Below are positions 1 through 9,800 of a DNA stretch of 64,000 nt, in pieces. A program made the position numbers and the translations under genes. Location of the stretch: the NCBI GenBank assembly GCA_965279115.1, contig OZ257137.1:1550001-1614000 (forward strand), given 5' to 3'. The DNA comes from JAEUOS01 sp965279115 (lineage in GTDB: Bacteria > Pseudomonadota > Gammaproteobacteria > Burkholderiales > JAEUOS01). How positions within the stretch are numbered: position 1 is the first letter of the stretch; each line of letters begins with the position of its first letter. Below the pieces are notes generated by a model. It was not told the origin of the DNA. It worked only from the letters and a program-made list of their open reading frames with translations, and made no database searches.

Positions 1-2
1 AC

Positions 3-707
3 TGGCGCCGCACCGGTGCGCTCAAGAACATCGATATCGAGTTCTGCAATGCAGGCGCCGTCCTGTTCGGTGTCGCAGCTTACGTGCCGGCGCTGATGGA
101 GTATGTCAAGGCCTACGGCATCGACCTGCAATTCGGCAACACGCTGGTATCGGTGGATGGGGCGGCGCGCAAAGCCACATTCAGCAAGGCGGGTGCCGAT
201 GGAGCGAAGGAACTGGTGACCCGGGATTTCGACATGCTGCACGTCGTCCCGCCGCAAAAGGCCCCCGATTTCATTCGCATCAGCCCGCTGGCCGACGCTG
301 CCGGATGGGTGGATGTCGACCCCGGAACGTTGCGCCACAAGATATTTGCCAACGTTTTCGCGCTCGGCGATGTCGGCAACATGACGAATGCGAAGACCGC
401 TGCAGCTGCCCGCAAGCAGGCACCGGTGGTCGCCCACAACGTACTGGTGACACGTGGCGACATCAAGTCCGAAGCCAAGTATGACGGGTACGGTTCCTGC
501 CCGTTGACAGTGGAACGGGGCAAGATCGTGCTGGCCGAGTTTGGCTATGGCGGCAAGCTGCTTCCCAGCTTTCCAAAATGGTTTATCGATGGCACAAAGC
601 CATCGCGCGCCGCATGGTATTTGAAGGAGCGGATTCTTCCGCCGCTTTACTGGGAAGGCATGCTCAAGGGACGTGAATGGCTCGCACAACCCGAGATGGT
701 GGGATGA
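3..707 (+). CDS. sqr: Sulfide:quinone oxidoreductase, C-terminal part (5' end outside window)
   Basis: This FAD-dependent membrane-surface enzyme oxidises sulfide and passes electrons to quinone. The reading frame is open from base 3, so the N-terminus lies upstream. The visible part carries FGVAAYVPAL early on, the FAD-binding ALGDVGN segment, and YDGYGSCPLT near the end. The last holds the conserved C-terminal cysteine of SQR, as in human SQOR and bacterial type II SQRs. The tail KEWLKER/PPLYWEGMLKGREW-like region fits the membrane-anchoring end of SQR. The stop overlaps the SulP start by four bases (ATGA), so the two are translationally coupled. The first redox cysteine would lie outside the window. 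SQR is preferred over flavocytochrome c because of the C-terminal motif. Confidence 0.85.
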   Translation, partial: WRRTGALKNIDIEFCNAGAVLFGVAAYVPALMEYVKAYGIDLQFGNTLVSVDGAARKATFSKAGADGAKELVTRDFDMLHVVPPQKAPDFIRISPLADAAGWVDVDPGTLRHKIFANVFALGDVGNMTNAKTAAAARKQAPVVAHNVLVTRGDIKSEAKYDGYGSCPLTVERGKIVLAEFGYGGKLLPSFPKWFIDGTKPSRAAWYLKERILPPLYWEGMLKGREWLAQPEMVG

Positions 708-2497
708 ACGCGCCACAGCCCGCGCCGCCTGGGTGGCGGCAACGGCTCCCTAGATTGCCGATTCTCGACTGGGGACGATCGTACAACCGTGCCACGCTGA
801 CAGGTGATCTGGTTGCGGCCTTGATCGTCACCATCATGCTGATCCCGCAAAGCCTGGCATATGCGATGCTTGCCGGCTTGCCGCCGGAAGTCGGCTTGTA
901 TGCCAGCGTGGCTCCCTTGCTGATGTATGCGATCTTCGGTACCAGCCGTGCGCTTGCCGTCGGCCCGGTGGCGGTGGTTTCGTTGATGACCGCGGCGTCG
1001 ATAGGACAGTTCGCTTCCGTTGGTTCGCCGGCTTACTGGACCGCCGCCATCACTCTAGCGTTCATGTCCGGATTGATCTTGCTGGCGATGGGTGTGCTTC
1101 GACTCGGCTTCCTGGCCAATTTCCTGAGCCACCCGGTGATTTCAGGGTTCATCACCGCCTCTGGCCTGATCATCACCGCCAGCCAGATCAAAACCCTGAT
1201 GGGTGTAACGGCCGACGGGCATAACTTGCTGGACTTGCTGATCGCTCTTGTACGGGAAGCGCCGAACACCCACGGCATCACATTGGCAACAGGCGTCCTC
1301 GTCACGGCTTTCCTGTTCTGGAACCGCAAGGCCGCGAAGCCTTTGTTGCGCAAATGGGGTGTGCCGGCGAAGCCTGCCGACATCATCGTAAAAGCCGGGC
1401 CCGTCGTAGCCATCACTGTGACGACCTTGCTTGCCTGGCAGCTGGATTGGCCATCCGCAGGAATGAAGATCGTCGGCACGATTCCGCAGGGGTTGCCGCC
1501 ATTGACCATGCCGGACTGGAACATGACTGTCTGGCGCGATCTCGCGGCCCCGGCGCTGCTGATCAGCGTGGTCGGTTTCGTCGAGTCGGTTTCTGTTGGC
1601 CAGACACTCGCCGCCAAGCGCCGCCAGCGCATCGAGCCGAATCAGGAACTGGTAGCGCTGGGCGCGAGCAACCTCTCCGCCGCCTTTACCGGAGGCCTAC
1701 CCGTCACTGGCGGGTTCTCGCGATCCATCGTGAATTTCGATGCGGGCGCGCAAACACCGGCGGCGGGTGTATTCACCGCGTTGGGCATCACGCTGGCCTC
1801 AATGTTTCTGACCCCCGCGTTGTATTTCCTGCCACAGGCAACCCTGGCCGCAACCATCATCGTGGCGGTTCTATCGCTGGTGGACTTCGGGATTTTCCGG
1901 CGCACCTGGGCGTATTCGCGGCCGGACTTCGCGGCCGTTGCCGCGACGCTCCTGGCCACGCTCGGATTGGGGGTCGAAACCGGGCTGGTGGTTGGCGTGG
2001 GCGTGTCGCTTGCGCTTTATTTGTTCCGGACCAGCCGGCCGCATATTGCCACTGTCGGCCTGATCCCTGGCACCGAGCACTTCCGAAACGTGCTTCGGCA
2101 CGACGTTCTAGTCAGTCCGAAACTGCTCAGCTTGCGCGTTGATGAAAGCCTGTACTTCGCCAACGCCCGCAGCCTGGAAGATCGCATCAATGACGCCGTC
2201 GCGTCGAATCCCGCGCTGCGGCATGTGGTCTTGCAGTGCTCGGCCATCAACGACATCGATGCGAGCGCCCTGGAGAGCCTCGAGGCGATCGAACATCGCT
2301 TGCGCGATGCCGGTATCGCCCTGCATTTGTCCGAGGTCAAGGGCCCAATCATGGACAGGCTCAAGACCACAGATCTGTTGCGCCACCTGAGCGGGAGGGT
2401 ATTCCTTACGCACTACCAGGCGATTGCAGACCTGACTCCGGAAGTTGCAATGAAGCCAGTGGCCGTAGCCGGCCAGCTGAATTCGGCAACGACGTAA
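704..2497 (+). CDS. SulP-family anion permease with STAS domain
   Basis: This is a SulP/SLC26-type inner-membrane transporter for sulfate or a related anion. The N-terminal PQSLAYAMLAGLPPEVGLY segment is the SulP signature. Many hydrophobic segments follow to about residue 420, and then a cytoplasmic STAS domain (about 450-560). The length (about 597 residues) is normal for the family. I chose the ATG overlapping the SQR stop (ATGA). An upstream ATG at 677 in the same frame has an AAGGGA box and would add nine residues, so the start is not certain. The coupling to SQR suggests transport of an oxidised sulfur anion, but the substrate cannot be read from sequence. Confidence 0.9.
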   Translation: MNAPQPAPPGWRQRLPRLPILDWGRSYNRATLTGDLVAALIVTIMLIPQSLAYAMLAGLPPEVGLYASVAPLLMYAIFGTSRALAVGPVAVVSLMTAASIGQFASVGSPAYWTAAITLAFMSGLILLAMGVLRLGFLANFLSHPVISGFITASGLIITASQIKTLMGVTADGHNLLDLLIALVREAPNTHGITLATGVLVTAFLFWNRKAAKPLLRKWGVPAKPADIIVKAGPVVAITVTTLLAWQLDWPSAGMKIVGTIPQGLPPLTMPDWNMTVWRDLAAPALLISVVGFVESVSVGQTLAAKRRQRIEPNQELVALGASNLSAAFTGGLPVTGGFSRSIVNFDAGAQTPAAGVFTALGITLASMFLTPALYFLPQATLAATIIVAVLSLVDFGIFRRTWAYSRPDFAAVAATLLATLGLGVETGLVVGVGVSLALYLFRTSRPHIATVGLIPGTEHFRNVLRHDVLVSPKLLSLRVDESLYFANARSLEDRINDAVASNPALRHVVLQCSAINDIDASALESLEAIEHRLRDAGIALHLSEVKGPIMDRLKTTDLLRHLSGRVFLTHYQAIADLTPEVAMKPVAVAGQLNSATT

Positions 2498-2628
2498 GGC
2501 CAAGCCTCGATTTCACTTCCCGCACTTGCAATCCGGTGTTCATCAACCCACGCCAGGTAGCGCGCCGGTCTCGCCATACGTAGGGCAAAAGGTGGCCGGC
2601 TCTTCTGCAATATCCGAACGGCGCGTAT

Positions 2629-2784
2629 TCAACCTTTGCGCTCGAGCTTTGCCCGTGCCTCGTCCTCATGCATGTTCTTGAGGAAAAAGCGCACGAAAAA
2701 CACCGCCATGCCAATCGTTATCGCGATGACCACCGCGCTCATCAGGCCGTAGTCGGTGGAGAAGAAATCAGTCCATGCTTTCAT
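2629..2784 (-). CDS. 51-residue single-span membrane protein, DUF3149-like
   Basis: This small gene begins MKAWTDFFSTDYGLMS, continues with one hydrophobic span (SAVVIAITIGMAVFFVRFF), and ends in a charged tail (NMHEDEARAKLERK). The arrangement of a short acidic N-terminus, one helix and a charged cytoplasmic tail resembles the DUF3149 family of small proteobacterial membrane proteins of unknown role; that match is from memory. It lies about 100 bases downstream of the rhodanese gene on the same strand and may be the last gene of the ArsR-controlled operon. The coding case rests on a clean start and stop, the membrane span and its place in the series. Confidence 0.6.
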   Translation of the reverse strand: MKAWTDFFSTDYGLMSAVVIAITIGMAVFFVRFFLKNMHEDEARAKLERKG

Positions 2785-2882
2785 GTAACCCCCAAGTTTG
2801 TGCGACTGTGGAAATCACAAATCTAATCCCGCACAGAAAACATGGGATTGCGCTGGATCAAATTCCGAGCCTGCCGCCTGCC

Positions 2883-3293
2883 TCAAGGTTTGACCATCGG
2901 CCAGCCGCGCCGCATCCATTCGCTCATGCCGCCTTGCACATAGCGGACATTCACGTAGCCGCGCTCGCGCAGTGCCCGCAACGCGGCGCTGGAGCGATTC
3001 TGGGTATGGCAGATCAGCAAAACCGGTTCTTCCGCACGCGCAGGAATCTCCCGCGCGCGCGCGCCAAGCTGCTGCAGGGGGATCAGGCGCGCCCCCGGGG
3101 CGACGCCGCCCGCATGCTCCGCCGGCTCACGAACATCCACCAGGATGGCACGCCCGGCAGCAAGCTCGGCGCGAGCGACATCGAGCGTGACAACACTGCC
3201 GGGGTCGGCCTGGCCGCACCCGGCGACCAGCAGGGCAAGCGCACAACCCGCACTTATCCAGGCTCGTCGCCAGAGATTGAATTGCGACAACAT
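2883..3293 (-). CDS. Lipoprotein rhodanese (single-domain sulfurtransferase)
   Basis: This is a periplasm-facing rhodanese that probably moves sulfane sulfur through a persulfide. It has an N-terminal signal with lipobox LVAGC (lipid cysteine at residue 26). The rhodanese fold follows with VDVREPAEH and the active-site loop CHTQNRSS (catalytic Cys about residue 95). I set the start at the ATG preceded by AGGAGA; a start 21 bases upstream would overlap the DUF302 gene by 14 bases. It sits directly behind DUF302 in the pump operon. With SQR nearby, handling of polysulfide or persulfide products is the natural inference. Confidence 0.88.
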   Translation of the reverse strand: MLSQFNLWRRAWISAGCALALLVAGCGQADPGSVVTLDVARAELAAGRAILVDVREPAEHAGGVAPGARLIPLQQLGARAREIPARAEEPVLLICHTQNRSSAALRALRERGYVNVRYVQGGMSEWMRRGWPMVKP

Positions 3294-3300
3294 CGTTCTC

Positions 3301-3687
3301 CTAAAGCGCGTCAATCACGCGTTTCAGGCGATCATGTACCTCGACGGCGACGCTGCCCAACGCCGGGTTCTCGACCGCCTTCATCGATTCGATCGGATCA
3401 ATCGCCGAGACCTCCACCCTGCCTGGCGCGTGTTCCTGCACGATCACATTGCACGGCAGCATGGTGCCAATCTTGTCCTCGGCCAGCAGGGCTTGATGAG
3501 CAAAGCCGGGGTTGCAGGCGCCGAGGATTCGATAAGGCCGGAAATCGGCGTTGATCTTGGCCTTGAGGGTTTTCTGGACGTCGATCTCGGTCAGGATGCC
3601 GAAGCCTTCCTGCTTGAGCGCTTCGGTCACCCGGGCGACTGCTGCGTCCATCGTCAAAGCAAGGGTCTTGCTGAAGTGATAGGTCAT
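3301..3687 (-). CDS. DUF302 protein
   Basis: This 128-residue protein fits the DUF302 family, whose members are small and often encoded next to sulfur, thioredoxin or metal-resistance genes. Visible family features are the start MTYHFSKTL, the EGFGILTEIDVQ strand and the conserved segment RILGACNPGFAHQAL with its single cysteine, followed by LPCNVIVQE. No signal peptide is seen. The biochemical role is unknown. It is separated from the rhodanese ATG by seven bases and from the DUF2892 gene upstream by 66 bases, consistent with one transcript. Confidence 0.85.
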   Translation of the reverse strand: MTYHFSKTLALTMDAAVARVTEALKQEGFGILTEIDVQKTLKAKINADFRPYRILGACNPGFAHQALLAEDKIGTMLPCNVIVQEHAPGRVEVSAIDPIESMKAVENPALGSVAVEVHDRLKRVIDAL

Positions 3688-3753
3688 GTCATTTCTTTCA
3701 CGAACAGAGTGCGAGGGGCCGGACGGATCGCCCGGTCACTTGCGCAGGCTGGA

Positions 3754-3948
3754 TCAACGCTTTTCCATCGGGCAGGTATTCATGCCGATCAGCGGATATA
3801 ACGGACAGAAACGGAACAGGCCCGTGAGCAGCGGCACGACGCCGATATAACCCCACATGCCAACCGTCCCGCTGGCGGCCAGGCCGATCAGCACCAAACC
3901 GGCAACAACGCGCAATACACGATCAATGGTTCCGACATTCGCTTTCAT
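3754..3948 (-). CDS. DUF2892 (YgaP-type) inner-membrane protein
   Basis: This 64-residue protein has two hydrophobic helices, ends in CPLYPLIGMNTCPMEKR, and starts MKANVGTIDRVLRVVAG, the classic DUF2892 pattern. In other bacteria the same domain forms the membrane part of YgaP, where it is fused to a rhodanese. Here the rhodanese is a separate gene two positions downstream. An AGGAGAGTC box precedes the ATG. The two cysteines in the C-terminal CPLYPLIGMNTC segment are conserved in the family and could bind sulfur or metal, which is inference. Confidence 0.88.
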   Translation of the reverse strand: MKANVGTIDRVLRVVAGLVLIGLAASGTVGMWGYIGVVPLLTGLFRFCPLYPLIGMNTCPMEKR

Positions 3949-4027
3949 GGTGACTCTCCTGTTGATTGAACTGCATGGTTTGCGCGGATGACCGGCTTTG
4001 CCGGCCGCCGCGCGACGGATTCGGCGC

Positions 4028-4696
4028 CTACTGCGACACCGCCTCGAAAATGATCATGTACTGGTTGGGCAGGAACGCCGGCTCCGACTTGACGCGATAG
4101 CCCGCGGCAGCCATCTCGGCCTTGACCTTTCCGGCACTGATGCGCTCCTTCACGGGAGGCCCGACCGGCGAGGTCTGGTTGAAATCGATCACCACGACCC
4201 GGCCACCCGGCTTCAGACTCTCGCGCAGGGTCCGGAAATAGGTCTCGCGCCGGTCAATGTGGTGATAGACGTCGACCAGCATCGCAAGGTCCACTTTCTC
4301 GGGCAGTTGCGGTGAATCGACACGACCGAGCACCGCCTTCAGGTTGGCAAGCCCGGCCTTCTGCGCACGGGTCTCCAGGTGCTTCACCATCGCCGCCTCC
4401 GAATCGACCGCCAGCACACGGCCCCTGGGAACGAAATGCGCAAGGCGCACAGCGAAGTAGCCGGTGCCGGCACCGATGTCCGCCACCACCGCATCCGGCG
4501 CCAGTGCCAGCGCCGTGATCACCTCGTGCGGCTTTTGCCAGGCGTCCCGCTTGGGGTCGTCGAACGAGCGTGCCCATTTTTCGGCGTCGGTGAACGAATG
4601 GTGGTGGGTATGCGGTGCCTGCGCGCCTGCCGTGCCGGCGACCAGCGGGAACAGCAAGATGGCAACCAGCGCAGAGAAAGTCGTGCCCGTAATCAT
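4028..4696 (-). CDS. Exported class I SAM-dependent methyltransferase-like protein
   Basis: This 222-residue protein has a class I methyltransferase core: VVADIGAGTGYFAVRLA (SAM-binding motif I), an acidic loop VLAVDSEA, DLAMLVDVYHHI and KPGGRVVVIDF. It is preceded by what reads as a Sec signal (MITGTTFSALVAILLFPLV...GAQA) and a His-rich stretch HTHHH. I chose the ATG preceded by AAGGTGAAGAA; the frame is open further upstream but lacks a better start. An exported SAM enzyme is odd because SAM is not known to be plentiful in the periplasm. The hydrophobic N-terminus could instead be a membrane anchor. Methylation of a metal(loid), sulfide or selenide would fit the operon, but no substrate can be assigned. 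Confidence 0.8.
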   Translation of the reverse strand: MITGTTFSALVAILLFPLVAGTAGAQAPHTHHHSFTDAEKWARSFDDPKRDAWQKPHEVITALALAPDAVVADIGAGTGYFAVRLAHFVPRGRVLAVDSEAAMVKHLETRAQKAGLANLKAVLGRVDSPQLPEKVDLAMLVDVYHHIDRRETYFRTLRESLKPGGRVVVIDFNQTSPVGPPVKERISAGKVKAEMAAAGYRVKSEPAFLPNQYMIIFEAVSQ

Positions 4697-4788
4697 TTCT
4701 TCACCTTTCGCAGTTTTCAAACATGAATTCTCGCCTGATGTCGCGCCAATAAACGGGGGCAGGTGCCGGCCAACGCATGTTGCACGTC

Positions 4789-6171
4789 TCACGGCGTTCC
4801 TGTACGGACGATCGAATCATTTACCGAAGCCACCAACTGCTCATCGAGTGCGCCGGCCAGCGCCGCCAGGCGCAAGCGATCCAGCAGCAGCCCGATCCGC
4901 GCGCGCAACAGCCCGAGTTCGGCCGTAGCGGCGTCGCTTTCGGCATTGAGCAGATCCAGCGTGGTGCGATCACCGACCTCGCGCCCGAGGCGGGTTGCGC
5001 CAAGCCGCGCGCTGCTCGCCTTCAGGGATTCAGTCAATGCATCGATACGTCCGCGCCCCACGGACAACCCCAGCCAGGCAGCGCGCGTCTGGAGGGCGAC
5101 CTGCTGACGCGAGCGCTGCAGTTCTGCCTGCGCCTTTTCCACCAGCCGGGATGCTTCCGCCTGGCGAGCACTGCGATAGCCTCCCGTGAACAACGGAACG
5201 CTGACCTGCACGCCGATCAGCCCGTTGGTCGCGCCGCTTGAAGCGCTGCCGAAATCGCCATTGCCGGAAATCCGGTCGCGCCCGATCTGCGCCACCAGAT
5301 CGACGCTCGTGGCTGCGCCCGGAGCGAGTTTTTCGACCTCTTGCCGGGCGAGATCCACACCCGACGTGCGTACGCGCAGCAGCGGATTGCCGGCCTCTGC
5401 AGCCGCGAGCGCCTGGTCGAGGGTGGGCAGGTTTCCCAGCCGCACCTCACCCGCCGGCGCCTTGACCTCGAGCGCACTTGCCGGCAGACCGATGATATCT
5501 CCGAGGGCCGCCCGCTTGAGCAACACCTCGGTCTCGGCCGACAATACTTGCGCCTTGACGCCTTCGGCGCGCGCCGACGCCTCGTAGGTATCGGTGACCG
5601 GCACGTCACCGAGCTGAAAGCGTCCCTTCACCTGGGCCAAGGCGCGCTCGACCGCCACCTGCTGGCGGCGCAGGACGCGCTCGGTCTCGACCGCTTCGGC
5701 CAGGCCGAAGTACGCTTCGGCAACGCGCACGCCCATGGCCTGCAACGCCCCTTGCTCCTCCATCGCCGCCAGGTCCGCACCCATTTCAAGCTGGCGGCGC
5801 TGCGCCTGGCGCTCGCCGCTGACAAGCGGCTTTCGCGCCGTGATCCCGATGCGCGCGCTGACACCGTGGTTGATCGAGGTGTTGAACGAAACCCCATTCG
5901 ACTGGCCGAAACCGGGCGCGGAGAATTGCGCACCGCTGGTCGACGAATCGCTCATCGCCAGGCCCGCCGTCGCACCGATGGCGACAATCGGGTTCCATAG
6001 CGCATCGGCCTGGCTTCGCCGGGTTTTCCCGGCAGCGCCGGCCGACTGCGCGGCGCTGTACTCGAAGTCTCCGCGCAAGGCGGCACGCCAGGCGCCCAGC
6101 AGATCGACAGCAAATGCGGTTTGCGCCATGGAGGCGGCCAGCACTGCGACGGCGGCGATTTTGACTCGCAT
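4789..6171 (-). CDS. TolC-family outer-membrane channel
   Basis: This 460-residue outer-membrane efflux protein starts with a cleavable signal (MRVKIAAVAVLAASMAQTAFA). It shows the two long alternating alpha-helical repeats typical of TolC/OprM proteins, with heptad-rich stretches such as RQQVAVERALAQVKGRFQLG and LLRARIGLLLDRLRLAALAG. Its gene lies four bases downstream of the thioredoxin gene and is the third component of the tripartite pump encoded upstream in the same operon. It probably partners the RND pump and adaptor. The methyltransferase gene follows about 90 bases downstream. Confidence 0.9.
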   Translation of the reverse strand: MRVKIAAVAVLAASMAQTAFAVDLLGAWRAALRGDFEYSAAQSAGAAGKTRRSQADALWNPIVAIGATAGLAMSDSSTSGAQFSAPGFGQSNGVSFNTSINHGVSARIGITARKPLVSGERQAQRRQLEMGADLAAMEEQGALQAMGVRVAEAYFGLAEAVETERVLRRQQVAVERALAQVKGRFQLGDVPVTDTYEASARAEGVKAQVLSAETEVLLKRAALGDIIGLPASALEVKAPAGEVRLGNLPTLDQALAAAEAGNPLLRVRTSGVDLARQEVEKLAPGAATSVDLVAQIGRDRISGNGDFGSASSGATNGLIGVQVSVPLFTGGYRSARQAEASRLVEKAQAELQRSRQQVALQTRAAWLGLSVGRGRIDALTESLKASSARLGATRLGREVGDRTTLDLLNAESDAATAELGLLRARIGLLLDRLRLAALAGALDEQLVASVNDSIVRTGTP

Positions 6172-6174
6172 CGT

Positions 6175-6606
6175 TCAGGCCTTGTGCGCCAGCTGACCAC
6201 GCAGCCAGCGCTTTAGTTCATCGGCCTGCATGGCACCAGACATCCGCGCCACTTCGTTGCCCGCCTTGAACAGGATCAGCGTGGGAATGCTGCGGATACG
6301 GTTGCCGACGCTGGCCTTGGGCGAGGACTCCATATCCACCTTGGCAAACCGCACCTCCGGCATCGCGCGGGAAACGGCGGCGAAATGCGGCCCCATCATC
6401 TTGCACGGGCCGCACCATTCCGCCCAGAAATCCACCACCACCGGCAGGTCAGTGCCTTCCAGGAAAGGCTGCAGGTTCGCGTCGGTCAGGTTCACGGGCT
6501 CGCCGGCGACGAGCGGCGCCTTGCAGCGCCCGCACACCGGGCCATCGGCCAGGCGTTCGGGCGGAACCCGGTTGATGCTGTTGCAGGCCGCGCAATAGAG
6601 GTGCAT
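6175..6606 (-). CDS. trxC: Thioredoxin 2 (TrxC type) with zinc-finger N-terminus
   Basis: This 143-residue protein is a TrxC-type disulfide reductase. Two N-terminal CxxC pairs (Cys5/Cys8 and Cys25/Cys28) form the zinc-binding domain, and the thioredoxin fold carries WAEWCGPC (Cys65/Cys68). The cis-proline loop RSIPTLILF is present. Start at MHLYCAAC follows family alignment; an in-frame start 36 bases upstream adds residues outside the family. Lying inside an RND pump operon with rhodanese and DUF302, it probably reduces persulfides or oxidised partners under the stress that induces the operon. It is separated from the TolC ATG by four bases. Confidence 0.92.
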   Translation of the reverse strand: MHLYCAACNSINRVPPERLADGPVCGRCKAPLVAGEPVNLTDANLQPFLEGTDLPVVVDFWAEWCGPCKMMGPHFAAVSRAMPEVRFAKVDMESSPKASVGNRIRSIPTLILFKAGNEVARMSGAMQADELKRWLRGQLAHKA

Positions 6607-6619
6607 GGCGGGCTCGCTT

Positions 6620-6829
6620 TCAGCAACCGCTCTCGACGCCAAGCTTGCGCAGGATGGATTCCATCAGGCACCACTTGGTGAGCGCGCTTTGCATCAGGTT
6701 GGCGCCCACGAATGCCGTGAAGGCAAGCCACCAATGGCTGACAAAGGCCGGGCTGCCCGGCACGCCCAGTGCGAGGGAAACCAGGATGAAGGTACCGGCG
6801 ACCAAGCGAACCACTTGCCATGAAGTCAT
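6620..6829 (-). CDS. Small DUF2892-type membrane protein
   Basis: This 69-residue protein with two hydrophobic segments (VVRLVAGTFILVSLALG and HWWLAFTAFVGANLMQSAL) ends in KWCLMESILRKLGVESGC. It resembles DUF2892 domains, with the typical C-terminal cysteine after the second helix. Its ATG overlaps the RND pump stop by three to four bases (ATGA), so translation is coupled. It is a second DUF2892-type gene in the same operon; the other is at 3754-3948. The role is unknown. Confidence 0.8.
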   Translation of the reverse strand: MTSWQVVRLVAGTFILVSLALGVPGSPAFVSHWWLAFTAFVGANLMQSALTKWCLMESILRKLGVESGC

Positions 6830-9800
6830 GATGTTGCTCCTTGAGGTTGGGCCGCAGGCACTGGCTGGCGCTTGCGGTAGGCGACGAAATACAAGAGGGG
6901 AATCACCACCAGGGTGAGGACGGTGGACACCAGGATGCCGAAGATCAGCGAAATGGCCAGGCCATTGAAAATCGGATCGTCGAGGATGAAGAAAGCACCG
7001 AGCATCGCGGCCAGGCCGGTGAGCATGATGGGCTGCGCACGCGTGATCGCCGAGCGCGGAATTGCCTCTGCCAGCGGCACACCGGATGCCACCTGCAGGT
7101 TGATGAAATCGACCAGCAATATGGAATTGCGCACGATGATGCCGGCCAGAGCGATCATGCCGATCATGGAGGTGGCCGTGAACTGCGAGCCAAGCAGCGC
7201 ATGCCCGGGCATCACGCCGATGATGGTGAGCGGAATCGGCGCCATGATGATGAGCGGCGTCAGGTAGGAGCCGAACTGCGCCACCACCAGAAGGTAGATC
7301 AGCACCAACCCCACCGCGTAGGCGGCACCCATGTCGCGAAAGGTTTCGTAGGTGATCTGCCATTCGCCGTCCCACTTGATGGCGTAGCCGCGATAGGCCT
7401 CCTCGGGCTGGCGGATGAAGTACTCGCCCAGCGGTGCGCCGCCCGGCGCCTTGAGGGCGGCGATCTCGCCGCGCATCGCGAACATGGCGTACAGCGGGCT
7501 GTCGAGCTTGCCGGCCATGTCGCCGACCACATAGCTCACCGGCAGCAGGTCCTTGTGGAAGGCCGGTTGTTCGCGCAGGCTGTCGCTGACGGTCACCAGT
7601 TCGCGGATCGGCACGCTGCGGCCGTCGGCGGCACGCACGGTGAGTTTGAGCAACTCGTCGATCTCGCCATGCGTCTCGGGCGGCAACTGCAGCACGACCG
7701 GCGCCGGAAACTTGGAGGCGTCGTGCAGGTAGGTGGTGGCTTCACCCGCCAAGCCGGCGCGCAGGGTGGTGGCGATGGCCTGCTGGGACACACCGAGCAG
7801 GCCGGCCTTGCGGCGATCGACCAGCACCAGCTTGCGCGGGGCGGCGGCGATGCTGCTGTCGTCGATGTCTTCCACGCCCGCGGTCTTCGCGAACACGGCC
7901 CGTACTGCGCGCGCCACGTCGCGGCGGCCGGCCGCGTCGGGGCCATAGACCTCGGCGACGATGGGCGAGAGCACCGGTGGGCCGGGCGGCACTTCCACCA
8001 CCTTGACGTTGGCGCCCATGCGCAGGCCGATCATCTTCAGCTCCACCCGCATGCGGGTGGCGATGGCGTGGCTTTGTTCGCTGCGGTGCTGCTTGTCCCT
8101 GAGATTGACCTGGATGTCACCATATTCGCCGCCGGCGCGCAGGTAGTACTGGCGCACCAGCCCGTTGAAGTTGATCGGCGCGGCGGTGCCGGCGTAGGCC
8201 TGGTAGTCGGTGACCTCGGGCTGGGCTGCAAGATAGGCACCCAGTTCGCGCAGGACCGCAGCGGTCTTCTCCACCGGTGTTCCGGCCGGCATGTCGACCA
8301 CCACCTGGAACTCCGACTTGTTGTCGAAGGGCAACATCTTGAGCAGGACCAACCCCGCCGCCGGCAGTGCAACGGAGATCAGGATGAGGAAGCCGACCAG
8401 GGCGCCCAGCAATGCGCGATTGCGGGTGCCGCGGCGCTCGTCAAGCAGCGGCCGGAACACGGCTGCAAACAGCGGCGCCAGCTTGCCGGCCAGGCCGGAG
8501 GGCTCCGCATGGTGGGGCGCGCCCTCCGCCGGCGCGGGTACCGGCTTCATCCACAGGCGCGCCAGCCATGGAGTCACCATGAACGCGATGGCCAGTGAAA
8601 GCAGCATGCCCATGCTCGCGTTGATCGGGATGGGTGCCATGTAGGGGCCCATCAGGCCGCTCACGAAGGCCATCGGCAAGAGCGCCGCCAGCACCGTGAA
8701 GGTGGCCAGGATGGTGGGGCCGCCCACCTCGTCGACCGCGGCGGGAATGATGTCGGCCAGCGGCTTGCCGGGATAAAGGTGCTGGTGGCGGTGGATGTTC
8801 TCGACCACCACGATGGCGTCATCGACCAGGATGCCGATGGAGAAGATCAGTGCGAAGAGCGACACGCGGTTGAGCGTGAAACCCCATGCCCAGGAAGCGA
8901 ACAGCGTCACCGTGAGCGTGAGCACCACCGCCGTGCCTACGATGGCCGCCTCGCGCCGACCGAGCGCGATGAACACCAGTGCTACCACCGAAGCGGTGGC
9001 GAACAGCAGTTTCTGGATCAGTTTCTGCGCCTTGTCGTTTGCGGTGGCGCCATAGTTGCGGGTGACGGCGACCTCGACCTCGCGGGGGATCACCGTGTTT
9101 TTGAGCGCTTCCACCCTTGCCAGCACGGCGTTGGCCACCTCGATGGCGTTTTCGCCCGGCTTCTTGGTCACGGCGATGGTCACGGCGGGAAAGTCGCCGC
9201 CATCCTTGCCGGCGATGCCATGCCATACCAGTCGTGCCGGTGCGGGCGGCCCGTCGCGCACCGTGGCCACATCGCCCAGGAACACCGGCTTGCGCTCGCG
9301 CACCGCGACGACCAGTTCGGCCACATCGGTCGCGTCGCGCAGGAACGGTCCGGTTTCGACCGCCACGGTGCGGTTGGCGCTGACCAGGTCGCCGGCGGCC
9401 ACATTCTGATTGGCGCCCGCCAGCACGCCGCGCAGGTCGGCCACCGTGATGCCTGAGGCTGCCATGCGCGCCGGGTCGAGCAGTACGGTGACGGCGCGTC
9501 CGGGGCCGCCGGTGGTGATGACTTCGCGGGTGCCCGCCACCCGCTTGATGTCGGCCTCGATGCTGTGCGCCACCCTTTCGATATCGTAGGGTCCGATGGC
9601 CGGGCTCTTCGAGTAGAGCGTCAGGTTGACGATGGGCACGTCGTCGATGCCCTTGGGCTTGACCAGCGGCTCCGCCACACCCAGGCCGCGCGGCAGCCAG
9701 TCGGCATTCGCCGCCACCGTGTCATGCAGGCGCACCAGCGCCTCGGTGCGCGGCACGCCCACCTTGAACTGCACGGTAAGGACCGCCATGCCCGGCCGCG

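Noticed and set aside
1354..2142. Open frame of 262 codons on + inside the SulP gene
   Set aside because: It is a shifted frame of the SulP gene with no recognisable protein motifs, and the SulP frame has full family signatures. High GC at third positions makes such shadows common here.
6841..8598. 585-codon frame antisense to the RND pump gene
   Set aside because: It has low-complexity, His/Gln/Arg-rich sequence with no domain, while the opposite strand encodes clear RND motifs throughout.
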